Positions 6,907 through 15,723 of a stretch of 32,526 bases of DNA are shown in pieces (positions within the stretch are counted from its first letter, which is position 1; the number at the start of each line of letters is the position of its first letter). The translations under genes were made by a program, and so were the position numbers. The notes beneath the pieces were generated by a model. That model made no database searches. It was given only the letters and a program-made list of their open reading frames with translations, and was not told where the DNA came from. Source of the DNA: Bacteroidota bacterium (GTDB taxonomy: Bacteria > Bacteroidota > Bacteroidia > UKL13-3); NCBI GenBank assembly GCA_034439655.1, contig JAWXAU010000126.1, positions 1 through 32,526 of the forward strand, in the 5' to 3' direction.

Positions 6907-7449
6907 TTAGGAAAGTAATTGTTGCCTAAGTAAAAACTCTAACTGCCCATTTACCTTTTCAAGCTCATTGTTCAGATTTTCAAGTTCCTCATTTTGGCTT
7001 GCCAATTTTTCATTTTTCTCTTTAACTTCTTCTAAAAGTCTAGTGCGTTCACGCCTAAGGAAAAAAACTTCAGTGCCCTGCTTAATTGTGGTAAGCATTT
7101 GGTGTTCATCCCAAGGTTTTTGATGGTATTGAAATATATTCCCTTTATTGATGGCATCGACCAAAGCTGTAAAATCGGTATAGCCAGTAAGTAATACTCT
7201 GATAGGTTCTGGATTAATTTCGACCAATTTTTGCAAAAATTCCGTGCCTGTCATCTCAGGCATCCGTTGGTCGGTAATAACCATGGCAAAATCGTGAAGA
7301 TGGATTTCCTCCAAGGCTTTGATGGCTGAATCGCAGGTGTGCACCTCATAGTCTTTTCTAAAATGAGACTTAAACCCAATCAGATTCCCTGCCTCATCGT
7401 CAACATACAATATTTTTATTTTTGGGGTATTTAATTCTGAGTCCGTCAT
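6907..7449 (-). CDS. Receiver-domain protein with C-terminal coiled coil
   Basis: A 180-residue protein with no output domain other than a coiled coil. The receiver (about 10-125) has D17-D18, phosphoacceptor D60 in VITDQRMPEMTG, T88 in LLTGYTD and K111 in HQKPWD. The sequence around GNIFQYHQKPW is typical of the RpfG/hybrid-kinase receiver subclass. Residues 129-175 (RRERTRLLEEVKEKNEKL...) are charged, heptad-like and likely dimerise. The start is 35 bp from the start of the divergent ThiF-fusion gene, so both share one small control region. It resembles the receiver of the RR-kinase at 12565 and probably joins the same phosphorelay, perhaps docking a kinase or receiving phosphate as a sink. 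Confidence 0.9.
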   Translation of the reverse strand: MTDSELNTPKIKILYVDDEAGNLIGFKSHFRKDYEVHTCDSAIKALEEIHLHDFAMVITDQRMPEMTGTEFLQKLVEINPEPIRVLLTGYTDFTALVDAINKGNIFQYHQKPWDEHQMLTTIKQGTEVFFLRRERTRLLEEVKEKNEKLASQNEELENLNNELEKVNGQLEFLLRQQLLS

Positions 7450-7484
7450 CCTAAATTCGCCTGCAATTTATTAGAATTTTAAAA

Positions 7485-9755
7485 ATGTCCAAACAAAAAT
7501 TTTCAGAAATAAAAAATCACCGCACCTTTAACTTCAAGCCTGAGGTATGTACATTCAACGACACAAAGGATATACGGCATTTTGAGAAGGCATATCTGGG
7601 TGTGCAAATTCATGATGAAATTGTTAGCCAACTGTATGAATTGATTAAAATTGAACACCCCACGGTCAACTTTAAGGGTACAGATGTATATACAACAGTG
7701 AGAGATTATGATAAATTGGAATATAAGGGAGTATGGTTTTATTACCCCTGGAAAAACACTTTGGTGCATACTTTACAAAAAGAAGATTTTATAAAGGTGC
7801 GTACCAATCGCAATTTATATAAAATTACTCCTGCACAACAACAATTGCTAAGCACTAAAACTATTGGAATAATTGGACTCTCGGTGGGCAGCATTATTGC
7901 TACAACTATGGCCATGGAGCGAATAGCGGGTAATTTTAAGTTGGCAGATTTTGACACTCTGGAATTGTCGAACCTAAACCGCGTAAAAGCAGGGATAGAC
8001 AATTTGGGTTTACCCAAAGTAGTTGCTACTGCCCGACAAATATTGGAAATGGATCCCTATATTAATATCGAACTTTTTGAAGAAGGGATTACCGAAAACA
8101 ATATAGATACATTTATTGGAGGTAAAAAGCCCCTTGATATTTTGATCGAGGAGTGTGATACTTTATATATAAAATTTTTGGCCCGAGAAAAATGCAAATC
8201 ATTGCGGATACCTTTAGTAATGGATACGAGTGAAAGGAGTATGCTTGATATTGAACGATATGATTTGAATAAATCGCAAGCCTTATTTAATGGATTGGTG
8301 AAAAATATAAGTTCAGACCGAATATTAAAGATGAGTGCGATTGAAAAATTTGCAACCACAGTGCAGATAGTTGGCGAGGAGAATCTATCAGTAAAAATGA
8401 AAGCCAGTTTTTTGGAGATCCAACAAAGTATCCCCACTTGGCCACAATTGGCTTCATCGGTAGTGGGTGGAGGAGCATACACCACCATGGTGGCTCGTAG
8501 AATACTATTGGGCGAAAAAATACTGTCAGGAAGATATATCATGGATGCCGAAAGTATGATATTATCTGAACCAAAGGAAGCTATTAAAATAGATAAAAGT
8601 GACTGGGAATTGCCAAAAAAAGATATATTAACTGCGAAGCAACAAAAGCAAATTATTGGTCGCATAAAAAAGCAATATATATCTACAGAATCTATCGATA
8701 GTAAAACCATCAAAGCAATAGTAAAAGCAGGCTGCCGAGCTCCCTCAGGAGGAAATACGCAACCTTGGGAATGGATATTTAAACAAAATGTACTCTATCT
8801 TTTTCACCGCACCGAATTATCACATTCATTATTGGATAGTCAGCAATATGGAAGTTATATAGCTTTTGGGGCTGCTCTTAAAAATGTGGACATAGCCGCA
8901 AAGCATTTCGGTTTCAAAGCCAGCTATAATCGATTCCCCGATTCTGATTCGAGATTGATTGCAAGCATTGTATTTAAAAAGGAAATTTCTGAGGACGCTA
9001 ATGCATTTTATGATGCACTATTTCATCGTGTAACCAATAGAGAAATAGAACCACAAAAACTAACAGCCGCCGATAAGAAGAATATCATAGAACTAGAAAA
9101 GCTCAAAATGCCCAAAGGTTTAATTCTTCATACCGTTACCGATGAGGCTACCAAAAAATTGATGGGCGAATTTACAGGACATGGAACTGTATTTCGTTTC
9201 TTAAGTGACCGAGGTCACTATGACCTCTTTGAAAAAGAAATAAGATGGACAGAAAAAGAATATAATAAAACCAAAACGGGTATCGATATGGAATCTTTGG
9301 GTGTGGGTAAAGGTGAGGAAACCCTTTTTCGCTTTGCAGCCCAACCAGAGGTGATGCACAGCATGAAAAACTTTGACGGTGGGAACATCTTTTTCAACAG
9401 TGATGTGAAGGCCGCTCTCAATTCGATTTTTATAGGTATAATTGCAGGTAACAAGCACGATAATACTAGCTGGATAAAGGCCGGAGAACAACTACAAAAC
9501 GTGTGGTTGTGGCTTACCCATCAAGGTTATGCGGTGCAACCGATAGCAGCTTCAGTATTTATGGCAAACCAATTTCAGCACTTACCCAAAAATAGCAAAC
9601 TTGAGGAAGCAGTTCTGAAAAAATGGACAGCTATAAAAAAAATACTGCCATCAGGTTATGAACCTAAATTCATCATTAGAATATATAAACCTTTAAAAAA
9701 TCAAAAAATTGCTCTGCGAAAAAATACCAATGAGGTGTTGAAAATTATGAGCTAA
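7485..9755 (+). CDS. ThiF (E1-like) adenylyltransferase-nitroreductase fusion, Rv1355c/MoeY type
   Basis: A 756-residue two-enzyme fusion. Residues 1-115 are an unassigned N-terminal part. Residues about 120-350 form an E1-like/ThiF Rossmann domain: GLSVGS at 131-136 in place of GxGxxG, then DFDTLELSNLNR at 155-166, the ATP-binding signature, and K178. Residues about 405-735 are a nitroreductase-like flavin domain starting CRAPSGGNTQPWEW (417-430), the FMN-binding motif. The same architecture is known from mycobacterial Rv1355c (annotated MoeY), whose function is not settled. I see no zinc-binding CxxC pairs or ThiS/MoaD partner gene nearby, so adenylation of a small carboxylic substrate, followed by redox change, is as likely as protein modification. 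First gene of a five-gene plus-strand operon; 9 bp before the acyltransferase-like gene. Confidence 0.88.
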   Translation: MSKQKFSEIKNHRTFNFKPEVCTFNDTKDIRHFEKAYLGVQIHDEIVSQLYELIKIEHPTVNFKGTDVYTTVRDYDKLEYKGVWFYYPWKNTLVHTLQKEDFIKVRTNRNLYKITPAQQQLLSTKTIGIIGLSVGSIIATTMAMERIAGNFKLADFDTLELSNLNRVKAGIDNLGLPKVVATARQILEMDPYINIELFEEGITENNIDTFIGGKKPLDILIEECDTLYIKFLAREKCKSLRIPLVMDTSERSMLDIERYDLNKSQALFNGLVKNISSDRILKMSAIEKFATTVQIVGEENLSVKMKASFLEIQQSIPTWPQLASSVVGGGAYTTMVARRILLGEKILSGRYIMDAESMILSEPKEAIKIDKSDWELPKKDILTAKQQKQIIGRIKKQYISTESIDSKTIKAIVKAGCRAPSGGNTQPWEWIFKQNVLYLFHRTELSHSLLDSQQYGSYIAFGAALKNVDIAAKHFGFKASYNRFPDSDSRLIASIVFKKEISEDANAFYDALFHRVTNREIEPQKLTAADKKNIIELEKLKMPKGLILHTVTDEATKKLMGEFTGHGTVFRFLSDRGHYDLFEKEIRWTEKEYNKTKTGIDMESLGVGKGEETLFRFAAQPEVMHSMKNFDGGNIFFNSDVKAALNSIFIGIIAGNKHDNTSWIKAGEQLQNVWLWLTHQGYAVQPIAASVFMANQFQHLPKNSKLEEAVLKKWTAIKKILPSGYEPKFIIRIYKPLKNQKIALRKNTNEVLKIMS

Positions 9756-9764
9756 AAAAATCCC

Positions 9765-10466
9765 ATGATAGCAAATGTAAAAGTTTTTAGGCCCATCGAC
9801 GATGCCATGTCCACCGACAAGTTTATTGCAGGCTACGCAGAAGTACTGAAGGTATATGGTGTAACCAAGGTAACCTCAACCAATACCGATTGGCGATATA
9901 ATCCTAATAATTATATTATTTTATTTGAAGATGAGCATGGTGATAAAGCATTAGGTGGTGGGCGGATACAGATTTTCACACCCGAACAACGCTTGCCCAT
10001 GGAAAGTGCGGTAATGGAGAAGGACCCTAAGATATATGATATCATTAGAGAATTTAAACATTATGAAGCTGCTGAATTTTGTGGTTTATGGAATTCAAAA
10101 GAAGTAGCGGGGCATGGCATTGGCAGTATTTTTTTAGGCCAAGTTTGTGTTGCTATTTCCACCTTAATCCATCTTAAAGGCCTTTTTGCCCTTTGCTCTC
10201 CTCCATCACTCAGGAATGCTGTGCAAGCAGGTTTTGAGGTTATACGTTCACTTGGAAATAATGGAACATTTTATTATCCGAAAGAAAATCTCTTGGCAAC
10301 AGCAACCTGTGTGAAAGACTTGGTAAACCTCTCAACAGCGGACCCCAAACACCGCGTTGAAATTTTATCTTTGAGAAACAACCCCGAGCAGGTATATCAT
10401 GCAAATGGACCCAAAGGTGATCTAGTAATGAACTGCAATCTGAGCATTACACGTAGTAGGAGATGA
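9765..10466 (+). CDS. Putative GNAT/LuxI-like acyltransferase
   Basis: A 233-residue soluble protein that I cannot assign firmly. Its layout resembles GNAT-fold N-acyl transferases, including LuxI-type and N-acyl amino acid synthases: a strand YIILFEDEHGDKALGGGRIQIF (about residues 50-71), a charged loop, then E-A-A-E-F-C-G-L-W-N (105-114) where such enzymes have the conserved acidic strand, a G-H-G-I-G motif (118-122) where acyl-CoA binding occurs, and a late SPPSLRNAVQAGFEVI helix-strand typical of GNAT folds. No signal peptide. It starts 9 bp after the ThiF fusion and its stop overlaps the kinase start by ATGA, so the three are made together. A role in making the ligand for the sensor kinase is inferred; an unrelated enzyme is possible. 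Confidence 0.55.
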   Translation: MIANVKVFRPIDDAMSTDKFIAGYAEVLKVYGVTKVTSTNTDWRYNPNNYIILFEDEHGDKALGGGRIQIFTPEQRLPMESAVMEKDPKIYDIIREFKHYEAAEFCGLWNSKEVAGHGIGSIFLGQVCVAISTLIHLKGLFALCSPPSLRNAVQAGFEVIRSLGNNGTFYYPKENLLATATCVKDLVNLSTADPKHRVEILSLRNNPEQVYHANGPKGDLVMNCNLSITRSRR

Positions 10467-12568
10467 AACTTAGGTTATATATAGTCTTTACTTTAGTTTA
10501 TTTATATAAACCTGTTTCCGCTCAAATTATTTTTGAACAAAAAACAGGCGAGATGAATTTAGGCAAAAAATTAGATTACTTTGTAGATTCTAACCAAACT
10601 TTGCAAATTGGAGAGGTAATAAAACTTCCATTCAATAAAAAAATTTCAAGTGATTTTGAAATACCCAACTTGCAACTTACCAATTTTAATTTTTGGTTTA
10701 AGTTTCAAGTAAAAAACTACTCCGAATACCGCAAAATATTATTGGTATACGACCAACCTATATTAAATGATATTATATTATATAAAGTAAAAAATGGTGT
10801 CATCGATTCCACAGTATCTGGCGAAAGGGTTCCCATAAGTGATAGACAATTTAAATATAATATCCCTGTATTTGAGGTGGTAGACGATTCATCTGATTAT
10901 TATTTGAAAATAAGAAGTATAGGCACGCTACAACTTGACCTCAAACTTGCCACAGTCAATAAATTTGTGGAAGCACGATTTACCAAAAACCTATTATTGG
11001 GTATCTATTATGGTATACTCATTGTGATGTTTTTTTACAACTTTTTTATCTACTTCACGGTGCGGGATAAAACCTATATATACTATTCTGTATATATGAT
11101 AGTACTTATCGTTACGCAACTTGCACTTGAGGGATATGGAAACGTACTATTATGGCCTGATAATTTATGGCTCACGCAATATGCTATACTTCTATTTTCG
11201 CCATTGGTCAATATAACAGGAATTCTGTTTGCCAATAAATTTCTGAATGTAAAGGAAAATATTCCCATTCTGCATAAAGCAAGTAAAATTGTATTGGCGT
11301 TGCTTATTTTTATACTTGCTGTTAATTTATTTTATTCTAGACCCGTTGGTTATTATTATTTGAGAACTTTAATGGGACTAAGTGCTACTTATTTATTTGT
11401 GACCAGTATAGTAGCTGTTAGAAAAAAAATTCCTTCAGCCACTTATTTTTTGCTGTCGTGGAGCAGTCTTATAGCAGCCTTGGTGGTATATATATTGCGT
11501 GATGCGGGCGTGCTCGAACATAACAATCTCACCAATTATGCACTACAAATAGGCACAGCGATAGAAGTAACCTTGCTCTCCTTTGCACTGGGCGATAAAA
11601 TAAGACAGTATCGAGTTGAAAAAGAAATATCGCAGGCCGAAGCAGTGCGGGTGGCCAAACTAAATGAAGAAATATTGGCTGAACAAAATGTATTTTTGGA
11701 ACATCAAGTAAAGGAACGCACCTCGGAATTGAACAAAACTTTGAGCGATTTGAAACTAGCCCAAACCAAATTGGTGGATACCGAAAAAATGTCGTCATTG
11801 GGTCAGCTTACCGCAGGTATTGCACACGAAATAAATAACCCTATTAATTTTGTGAGTTCCAATATCAAACCCTTAAAACGTGATGTACAAGAATTGTTGG
11901 ACATAGTGCAAGAATCGGAAACATTATATATTGATGCTGGAGATACTGAAATGGTGGCCAAGCTCAATGCCATTAAGAAGAAATATGATTTTGATTATTT
12001 GAAAGAAGAAATCCCCTTATTATTTGATGCCATACAAAATGGTGCCGAGCGTACCGCCGAAATAGTAAAGGGTCTTAAATCATTTTCGAGAGTAGATGAG
12101 CAATCGCTTAGATTGTCCCACATTCACGAAGGAATCGACTCTACCTTGATGTTGCTAAAAACACAAATGGCTGGAATAATAGTTAGCAAAGAATATGGCG
12201 AAATACCCTTGGTAGAGTGTTTCATTGGGAAAATGAATCAAGTATTTATGAATATACTTAGCAATTCCGTTTATGCACTTAGTCATAGCAAAGAAACATT
12301 GACACCCCTCGAAATAAAAATAAAAACCTACAACGATGATATAAACTTATACATGGAATTTAGTGATAACGGATCCGGTATTTCCGAAGAAAATGTAAAT
12401 AAAATATTTGAACCTTTCTTTACTACCAAACCAGTGGGTGATGGAACGGGGCTGGGATTGTCAATAGTTTATAGCATTATTGAAATGCACAAAGGCCAAA
12501 TTATAGCATTGTCGAATAATAATTTTGGAACATTATTTAAAATCACCATACCTTTGAAACAAGAATGA
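10463..12568 (+). CDS. 7TM-DISM sensor histidine kinase
   Basis: A 701-residue membrane sensor kinase. Residues 1-20 are a signal peptide; 21-170 are an extracytoplasmic 7TMR-DISMED2-like domain; 175-385 hold seven transmembrane helices of the 7TMR-DISM type, which bind small ligands in characterised relatives. A coiled coil (390-440) leads to the kinase: H-box SSLGQLTAGIAHEINNP with H455, an insertion at 490-525, N-box MNQVFMNILSNSVYAL (591-606), G1 DNGSGI (635-640), and G2 GDGTGLGLSI (659-668). All catalytic motifs are intact. Overlaps both neighbours by ATGA. Sensing a product of the two upstream enzymes is an inference from the operon. Confidence 0.93.
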   Translation: MKLRLYIVFTLVYLYKPVSAQIIFEQKTGEMNLGKKLDYFVDSNQTLQIGEVIKLPFNKKISSDFEIPNLQLTNFNFWFKFQVKNYSEYRKILLVYDQPILNDIILYKVKNGVIDSTVSGERVPISDRQFKYNIPVFEVVDDSSDYYLKIRSIGTLQLDLKLATVNKFVEARFTKNLLLGIYYGILIVMFFYNFFIYFTVRDKTYIYYSVYMIVLIVTQLALEGYGNVLLWPDNLWLTQYAILLFSPLVNITGILFANKFLNVKENIPILHKASKIVLALLIFILAVNLFYSRPVGYYYLRTLMGLSATYLFVTSIVAVRKKIPSATYFLLSWSSLIAALVVYILRDAGVLEHNNLTNYALQIGTAIEVTLLSFALGDKIRQYRVEKEISQAEAVRVAKLNEEILAEQNVFLEHQVKERTSELNKTLSDLKLAQTKLVDTEKMSSLGQLTAGIAHEINNPINFVSSNIKPLKRDVQELLDIVQESETLYIDAGDTEMVAKLNAIKKKYDFDYLKEEIPLLFDAIQNGAERTAEIVKGLKSFSRVDEQSLRLSHIHEGIDSTLMLLKTQMAGIIVSKEYGEIPLVECFIGKMNQVFMNILSNSVYALSHSKETLTPLEIKIKTYNDDINLYMEFSDNGSGISEENVNKIFEPFFTTKPVGDGTGLGLSIVYSIIEMHKGQIIALSNNNFGTLFKITIPLKQE

Positions 12569-13674
12569 AGCCATCTGAAAGCAAACCCAAAATTTTATAC
12601 GTAGATGATGAACCACATAATATAACTGGTTTAAGAGCTATACTTCGTAAGGAATACGAGGTTATTGGGTGCATGTCAGTAAAGGAGGCTTATGTGTTAT
12701 TAGCAGAGCAAGAGTTCCAAATAATAGTAGCCGATCTTAAACTGGGAGAGGATGATGGTGTGGATTTTTTGGACGATATCAGGCTAAAATATCCCCGCCC
12801 AGTAAAAATATTGCTTACTGCATTTTTCGATTTTGAAGCAGCGGTTAAAGGTATCAACAAGGCCAAAATATTTAGCTACCTATTTAAACCCCTCAACGAG
12901 GACGAGGTATTGTCGACCATTAGAATTGCTTACGAGCATTATCAGAATAATACATTGCTCGAGTTCAGGAAAGACGAACTAGAAAAAGCACATGAAGAAC
13001 TTAACCGTTTCGTGTATAGTGCCTCACACGACATGCGTGCCCCACTTAGATCGATAATGGGCATTATAAAAGTGGCCGAAATGGAAGGTATTGATGAAAG
13101 GGTGCAACACTATTTTAGTTTGATAGAAAGAAGTGTGAACCAGCTCGATGCTTTTAATGTAAACCTTATTTCCTACTTTAAAAACAGTAAACAAGAAACT
13201 GTAATTGAACCTATTGATTTTAAAGAGATAGCCCGAGATATATTCGAACAATTCCAATACTATCCAGGGGCAGAGTCAATTAATTTTATAATAAACACAA
13301 ACCAAAATACACCTTGGATGGGTGATCTATTTAGGATCAAAATTATTTTTAATAACCTAATAACCAATGCTATTAAATTTCAGCGGAACGAAATAGCCAA
13401 TAAGCACATTATTTTTACGTGCGATACCAAAGGCCCAGACAAAGCTGTTTTAACATTTGAAGATAATGGTATTGGCATAGACGAAGAGAACCAAAAGAGA
13501 ATTTTTGAAATGTTTTATAGGGCCACCAGAGAAAATTCAGGATCGGGAATCGGATTGTATATTGTAAAAGAAGCAATAAATAAAATAGGAGCTCTAATTA
13601 GAATTGAATCAAAACCAAATATGGGAACTAAATTTATTTTGGAAATACCATCTAAATTAAACATTGAAGCATGA
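12565..13674 (+). CDS. Receiver-histidine kinase hybrid (N-terminal receiver)
   Basis: A cytoplasmic 369-residue protein with the receiver in front of the kinase. Receiver 8-125: D14-D15, phosphoacceptor D57 in IIVADLKLGEDDG, T85, K108 in LFKPL. A helix (130-148) leads to H-box SASHDMRAPL with H155, N-box N264/N268 (FNNLITNAIKF), G1 DNGIGI (300-305) and G2 GSGIGLYIV (326-334). All key residues are present. Such proteins often take phosphate from an upstream kinase at the receiver and pass it on after a control of their own kinase activity. Its receiver resembles that of the divergent 6907-7449 protein. ATGA overlaps on both sides imply translational coupling with the sensor kinase and the CheY-like protein. 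Confidence 0.93.
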   Translation: MKPSESKPKILYVDDEPHNITGLRAILRKEYEVIGCMSVKEAYVLLAEQEFQIIVADLKLGEDDGVDFLDDIRLKYPRPVKILLTAFFDFEAAVKGINKAKIFSYLFKPLNEDEVLSTIRIAYEHYQNNTLLEFRKDELEKAHEELNRFVYSASHDMRAPLRSIMGIIKVAEMEGIDERVQHYFSLIERSVNQLDAFNVNLISYFKNSKQETVIEPIDFKEIARDIFEQFQYYPGAESINFIINTNQNTPWMGDLFRIKIIFNNLITNAIKFQRNEIANKHIIFTCDTKGPDKAVLTFEDNGIGIDEENQKRIFEMFYRATRENSGSGIGLYIVKEAINKIGALIRIESKPNMGTKFILEIPSKLNIEA

Positions 13675-14066
13675 AGTTTTTATTAATTGACGATAGCGAA
13701 ATTGAACTTTATGTAACCTCTAGGTTGCTCGACAATGCAGGTTTATCTAGCAGTGTTCAAACATTTTTGGAGGCTAAGGATGCTTTGTCGCATTTGCATA
13801 CCATAAAAATGGAAGACCATAATCTTCCTGATGTAATTTTGCTTGATATACATATGCCAACCATGAGTGGCTTTGATTTTTTAGATAATTATATACAATC
13901 GTTAGGAGAAGTGTTGAGCGAACGCATTTCTATTATCATATTGTCGAGCACGGCCGACCAGAAAGATTTTGAGAAAGCAGCCAGATATGAAGTGGTAAAA
14001 GGTGTATTTGATAAACCACTTGATACTATAAGGCTTAAAAGCTTACTAGAAGAAATCAATTCTTAA
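13671..14066 (+). CDS. CheY-like single-domain response regulator
   Basis: A 131-residue stand-alone receiver: D7-D8, phosphoacceptor D59 in VILLDIHMPTMSG, switch S92/S93, and K115 in FDKPL. The form LLDIHMPTMSGFDFL...IIILSS is that of Rcp1-type receivers, which serve as partners of the preceding kind of receiver-kinase. There is no output domain. Last gene of the operon; it overlaps the hybrid kinase by ATGA and the convergent M23 peptidase gene by 11 bp, so no terminator lies between them. Confidence 0.92.
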   Translation: MKFLLIDDSEIELYVTSRLLDNAGLSSSVQTFLEAKDALSHLHTIKMEDHNLPDVILLDIHMPTMSGFDFLDNYIQSLGEVLSERISIIILSSTADQKDFEKAARYEVVKGVFDKPLDTIRLKSLLEEINS

Positions 14067-15723
14067 TACATACTTTCTTAGTATATATAGTTTCATTACC
14101 CATTTTATCTAATACTTTTAAAGTTACTACCTGCCAGCCTTGTTGTGTTTGCGTATCGAAAAAGTAAGTAATCATATCGCTTTTGGCATCATACTCAGCA
14201 AGCACCCATTGGTTATTGAAATATAAATTATATTTATCTATTCCGCTCAGTTTGTCAACAATTTTAAAACTGAGGTGTCTGCCTTTTATATAATTTTTCT
14301 TGGTAATATTAATGGGTTTTATCACAGGTTTTTGCAAATCTTCACCTATAAAATAGATGCCAGGTTTAGCTACATTTCCTGAAACATACCCTCCTTTAAA
14401 ACTACCACCCGCATATATTATATTTTTATTATAATCAATATAATACAATGCCGATTTGCTTGATGATGTGCTACCTTCATAATAAATATAAATGGTACAG
14501 GGTTTTACAAAGGTGATAGGCAAATCGGAATGTTTGTATTTTACCTTTACCCTACCGTTCCCAATTTCGATAGCTTCAAGCTCGTCGGGGATACTTAAAC
14601 TATTTTCAAGATATTCAAGTTTGGAATAATTGTTAATTCTTTTCGGCTCACTTACTATTGAATCTTTCAGCGTATCGTTGATGCCCATTATAAAAAAATC
14701 GAACTGCTTTGAAAACCCTGCCAAGTCAATTGCTTCAATATTGATATGGTAAAGTTTATTTTCCTGTACCTCAAAAATACCTTCCCGTTTTGTTTGATAA
14801 AAATATAATTGATTTGAACTAAGTTTATAGAGTCTCTGATACTTGATTCCATAGTTCCACCAACTGCTATAGTTGAGGTGTCCGTTTACATATTTAGATT
14901 TATCGAATGAAAATTTTTCAAACTTACAAGTATAATATTTCTCATCGTTGATATATAAATTAATTTCGTACGGGTTAAAAGGTATCACTTTAAATGTGGT
15001 ATAGTCATTCACCACTGCGTCAATCCCTGTGGTGCCTGCTGGTATAAATATTGTATCGGAGTTTAGCAGCCTCGACTGATTAGAATTAATTACCGCAAGT
15101 GTTTTATTTGCCTGAAAATTATTTGGATAAATCCTATTAATTGCTACTTGTTTTATTTCTGGTGCAATCGTGTCATTAACCTCAATGCCGAATAAAATTG
15201 GGTTTATGATTTCTTCTGTCTTTGTATCCCTAATTTCAAAATGCACATGCGGCCCCGATGAACCGCCAGTGTTCCCGCTCAAAGCCACCAATTGCCCTTT
15301 CACTATCCTTAGTTCGTCCTTTTTGGGAAACACATCTATTTCGAAACTTTTAACATTGTACTGGATTTGTTTTACGTACTTTCCTATCTCATCTGTATAA
15401 GAATTCAAATGTCCGTATACTGTGGTATAACCATTGGGATGGTCAATATACAATGCTTTGCCATAGCCGAAAGGTGATACTTTTATGCGAGAAACCCATC
15501 CATCGGCAGCAGCCAATACATTCATATTTTCTCTCTCATAAGTTGTGATATCAATACCTGAATGAAAATGGTCATTTCGCAAAGTACAAAAGCCACCCGA
15601 AAGGTAGATGGGTGAATCGATGGGAGAGCGAAAATAATCTTTTGGATAAGATTCCTGTGCAAAAACTAGGTTACTTGAAAGCAGAACAAAAACTATATAT
15701 ATATATATTATTTTTTTGTTCAT
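14056..15723 (-). CDS. M23 family (LytM-type) metallopeptidase
   Basis: An exported 555-residue zinc endopeptidase. Residues 1-22 form a signal peptide (ending VFAQ). The M23 domain (about 38-170) has H54-x3-D58 in DHFHSGID, H105 in YGHL and H159-x-H161 in GPHVHFE; all four zinc/catalytic positions are intact. M23 enzymes cut peptide cross-links of peptidoglycan. The remaining 380 residues are beta-rich repeats, probably Ig-like and envelope-located, of unknown function. The start codon overlaps the stop of the FAH-family gene by ATGA, so both are translated from one transcript; the pair does not suggest a shared pathway. Confidence 0.92.
   Translation of the reverse strand: MNKKIIYIYIVFVLLSSNLVFAQESYPKDYFRSPIDSPIYLSGGFCTLRNDHFHSGIDITTYERENMNVLAAADGWVSRIKVSPFGYGKALYIDHPNGYTTVYGHLNSYTDEIGKYVKQIQYNVKSFEIDVFPKKDELRIVKGQLVALSGNTGGSSGPHVHFEIRDTKTEEIINPILFGIEVNDTIAPEIKQVAINRIYPNNFQANKTLAVINSNQSRLLNSDTIFIPAGTTGIDAVVNDYTTFKVIPFNPYEINLYINDEKYYTCKFEKFSFDKSKYVNGHLNYSSWWNYGIKYQRLYKLSSNQLYFYQTKREGIFEVQENKLYHINIEAIDLAGFSKQFDFFIMGINDTLKDSIVSEPKRINNYSKLEYLENSLSIPDELEAIEIGNGRVKVKYKHSDLPITFVKPCTIYIYYEGSTSSSKSALYYIDYNKNIIYAGGSFKGGYVSGNVAKPGIYFIGEDLQKPVIKPINITKKNYIKGRHLSFKIVDKLSGIDKYNLYFNNQWVLAEYDAKSDMITYFFDTQTQQGWQVVTLKVLDKMGNETIYTKKVCIKN

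Noticed and set aside
8057-8713. 218-codon open frame antisense to the ThiF fusion
   Set aside because: The plus-strand protein has clear domain motifs across the same bases; the antisense protein shows none.
7485-9755. A ubiquitin-like or CBASS/Bil-type conjugation system around the ThiF domain
   Set aside because: No E2, JAB peptidase, ThiS/MoaD-like partner or cyclase gene lies nearby; the partner domain is a nitroreductase.
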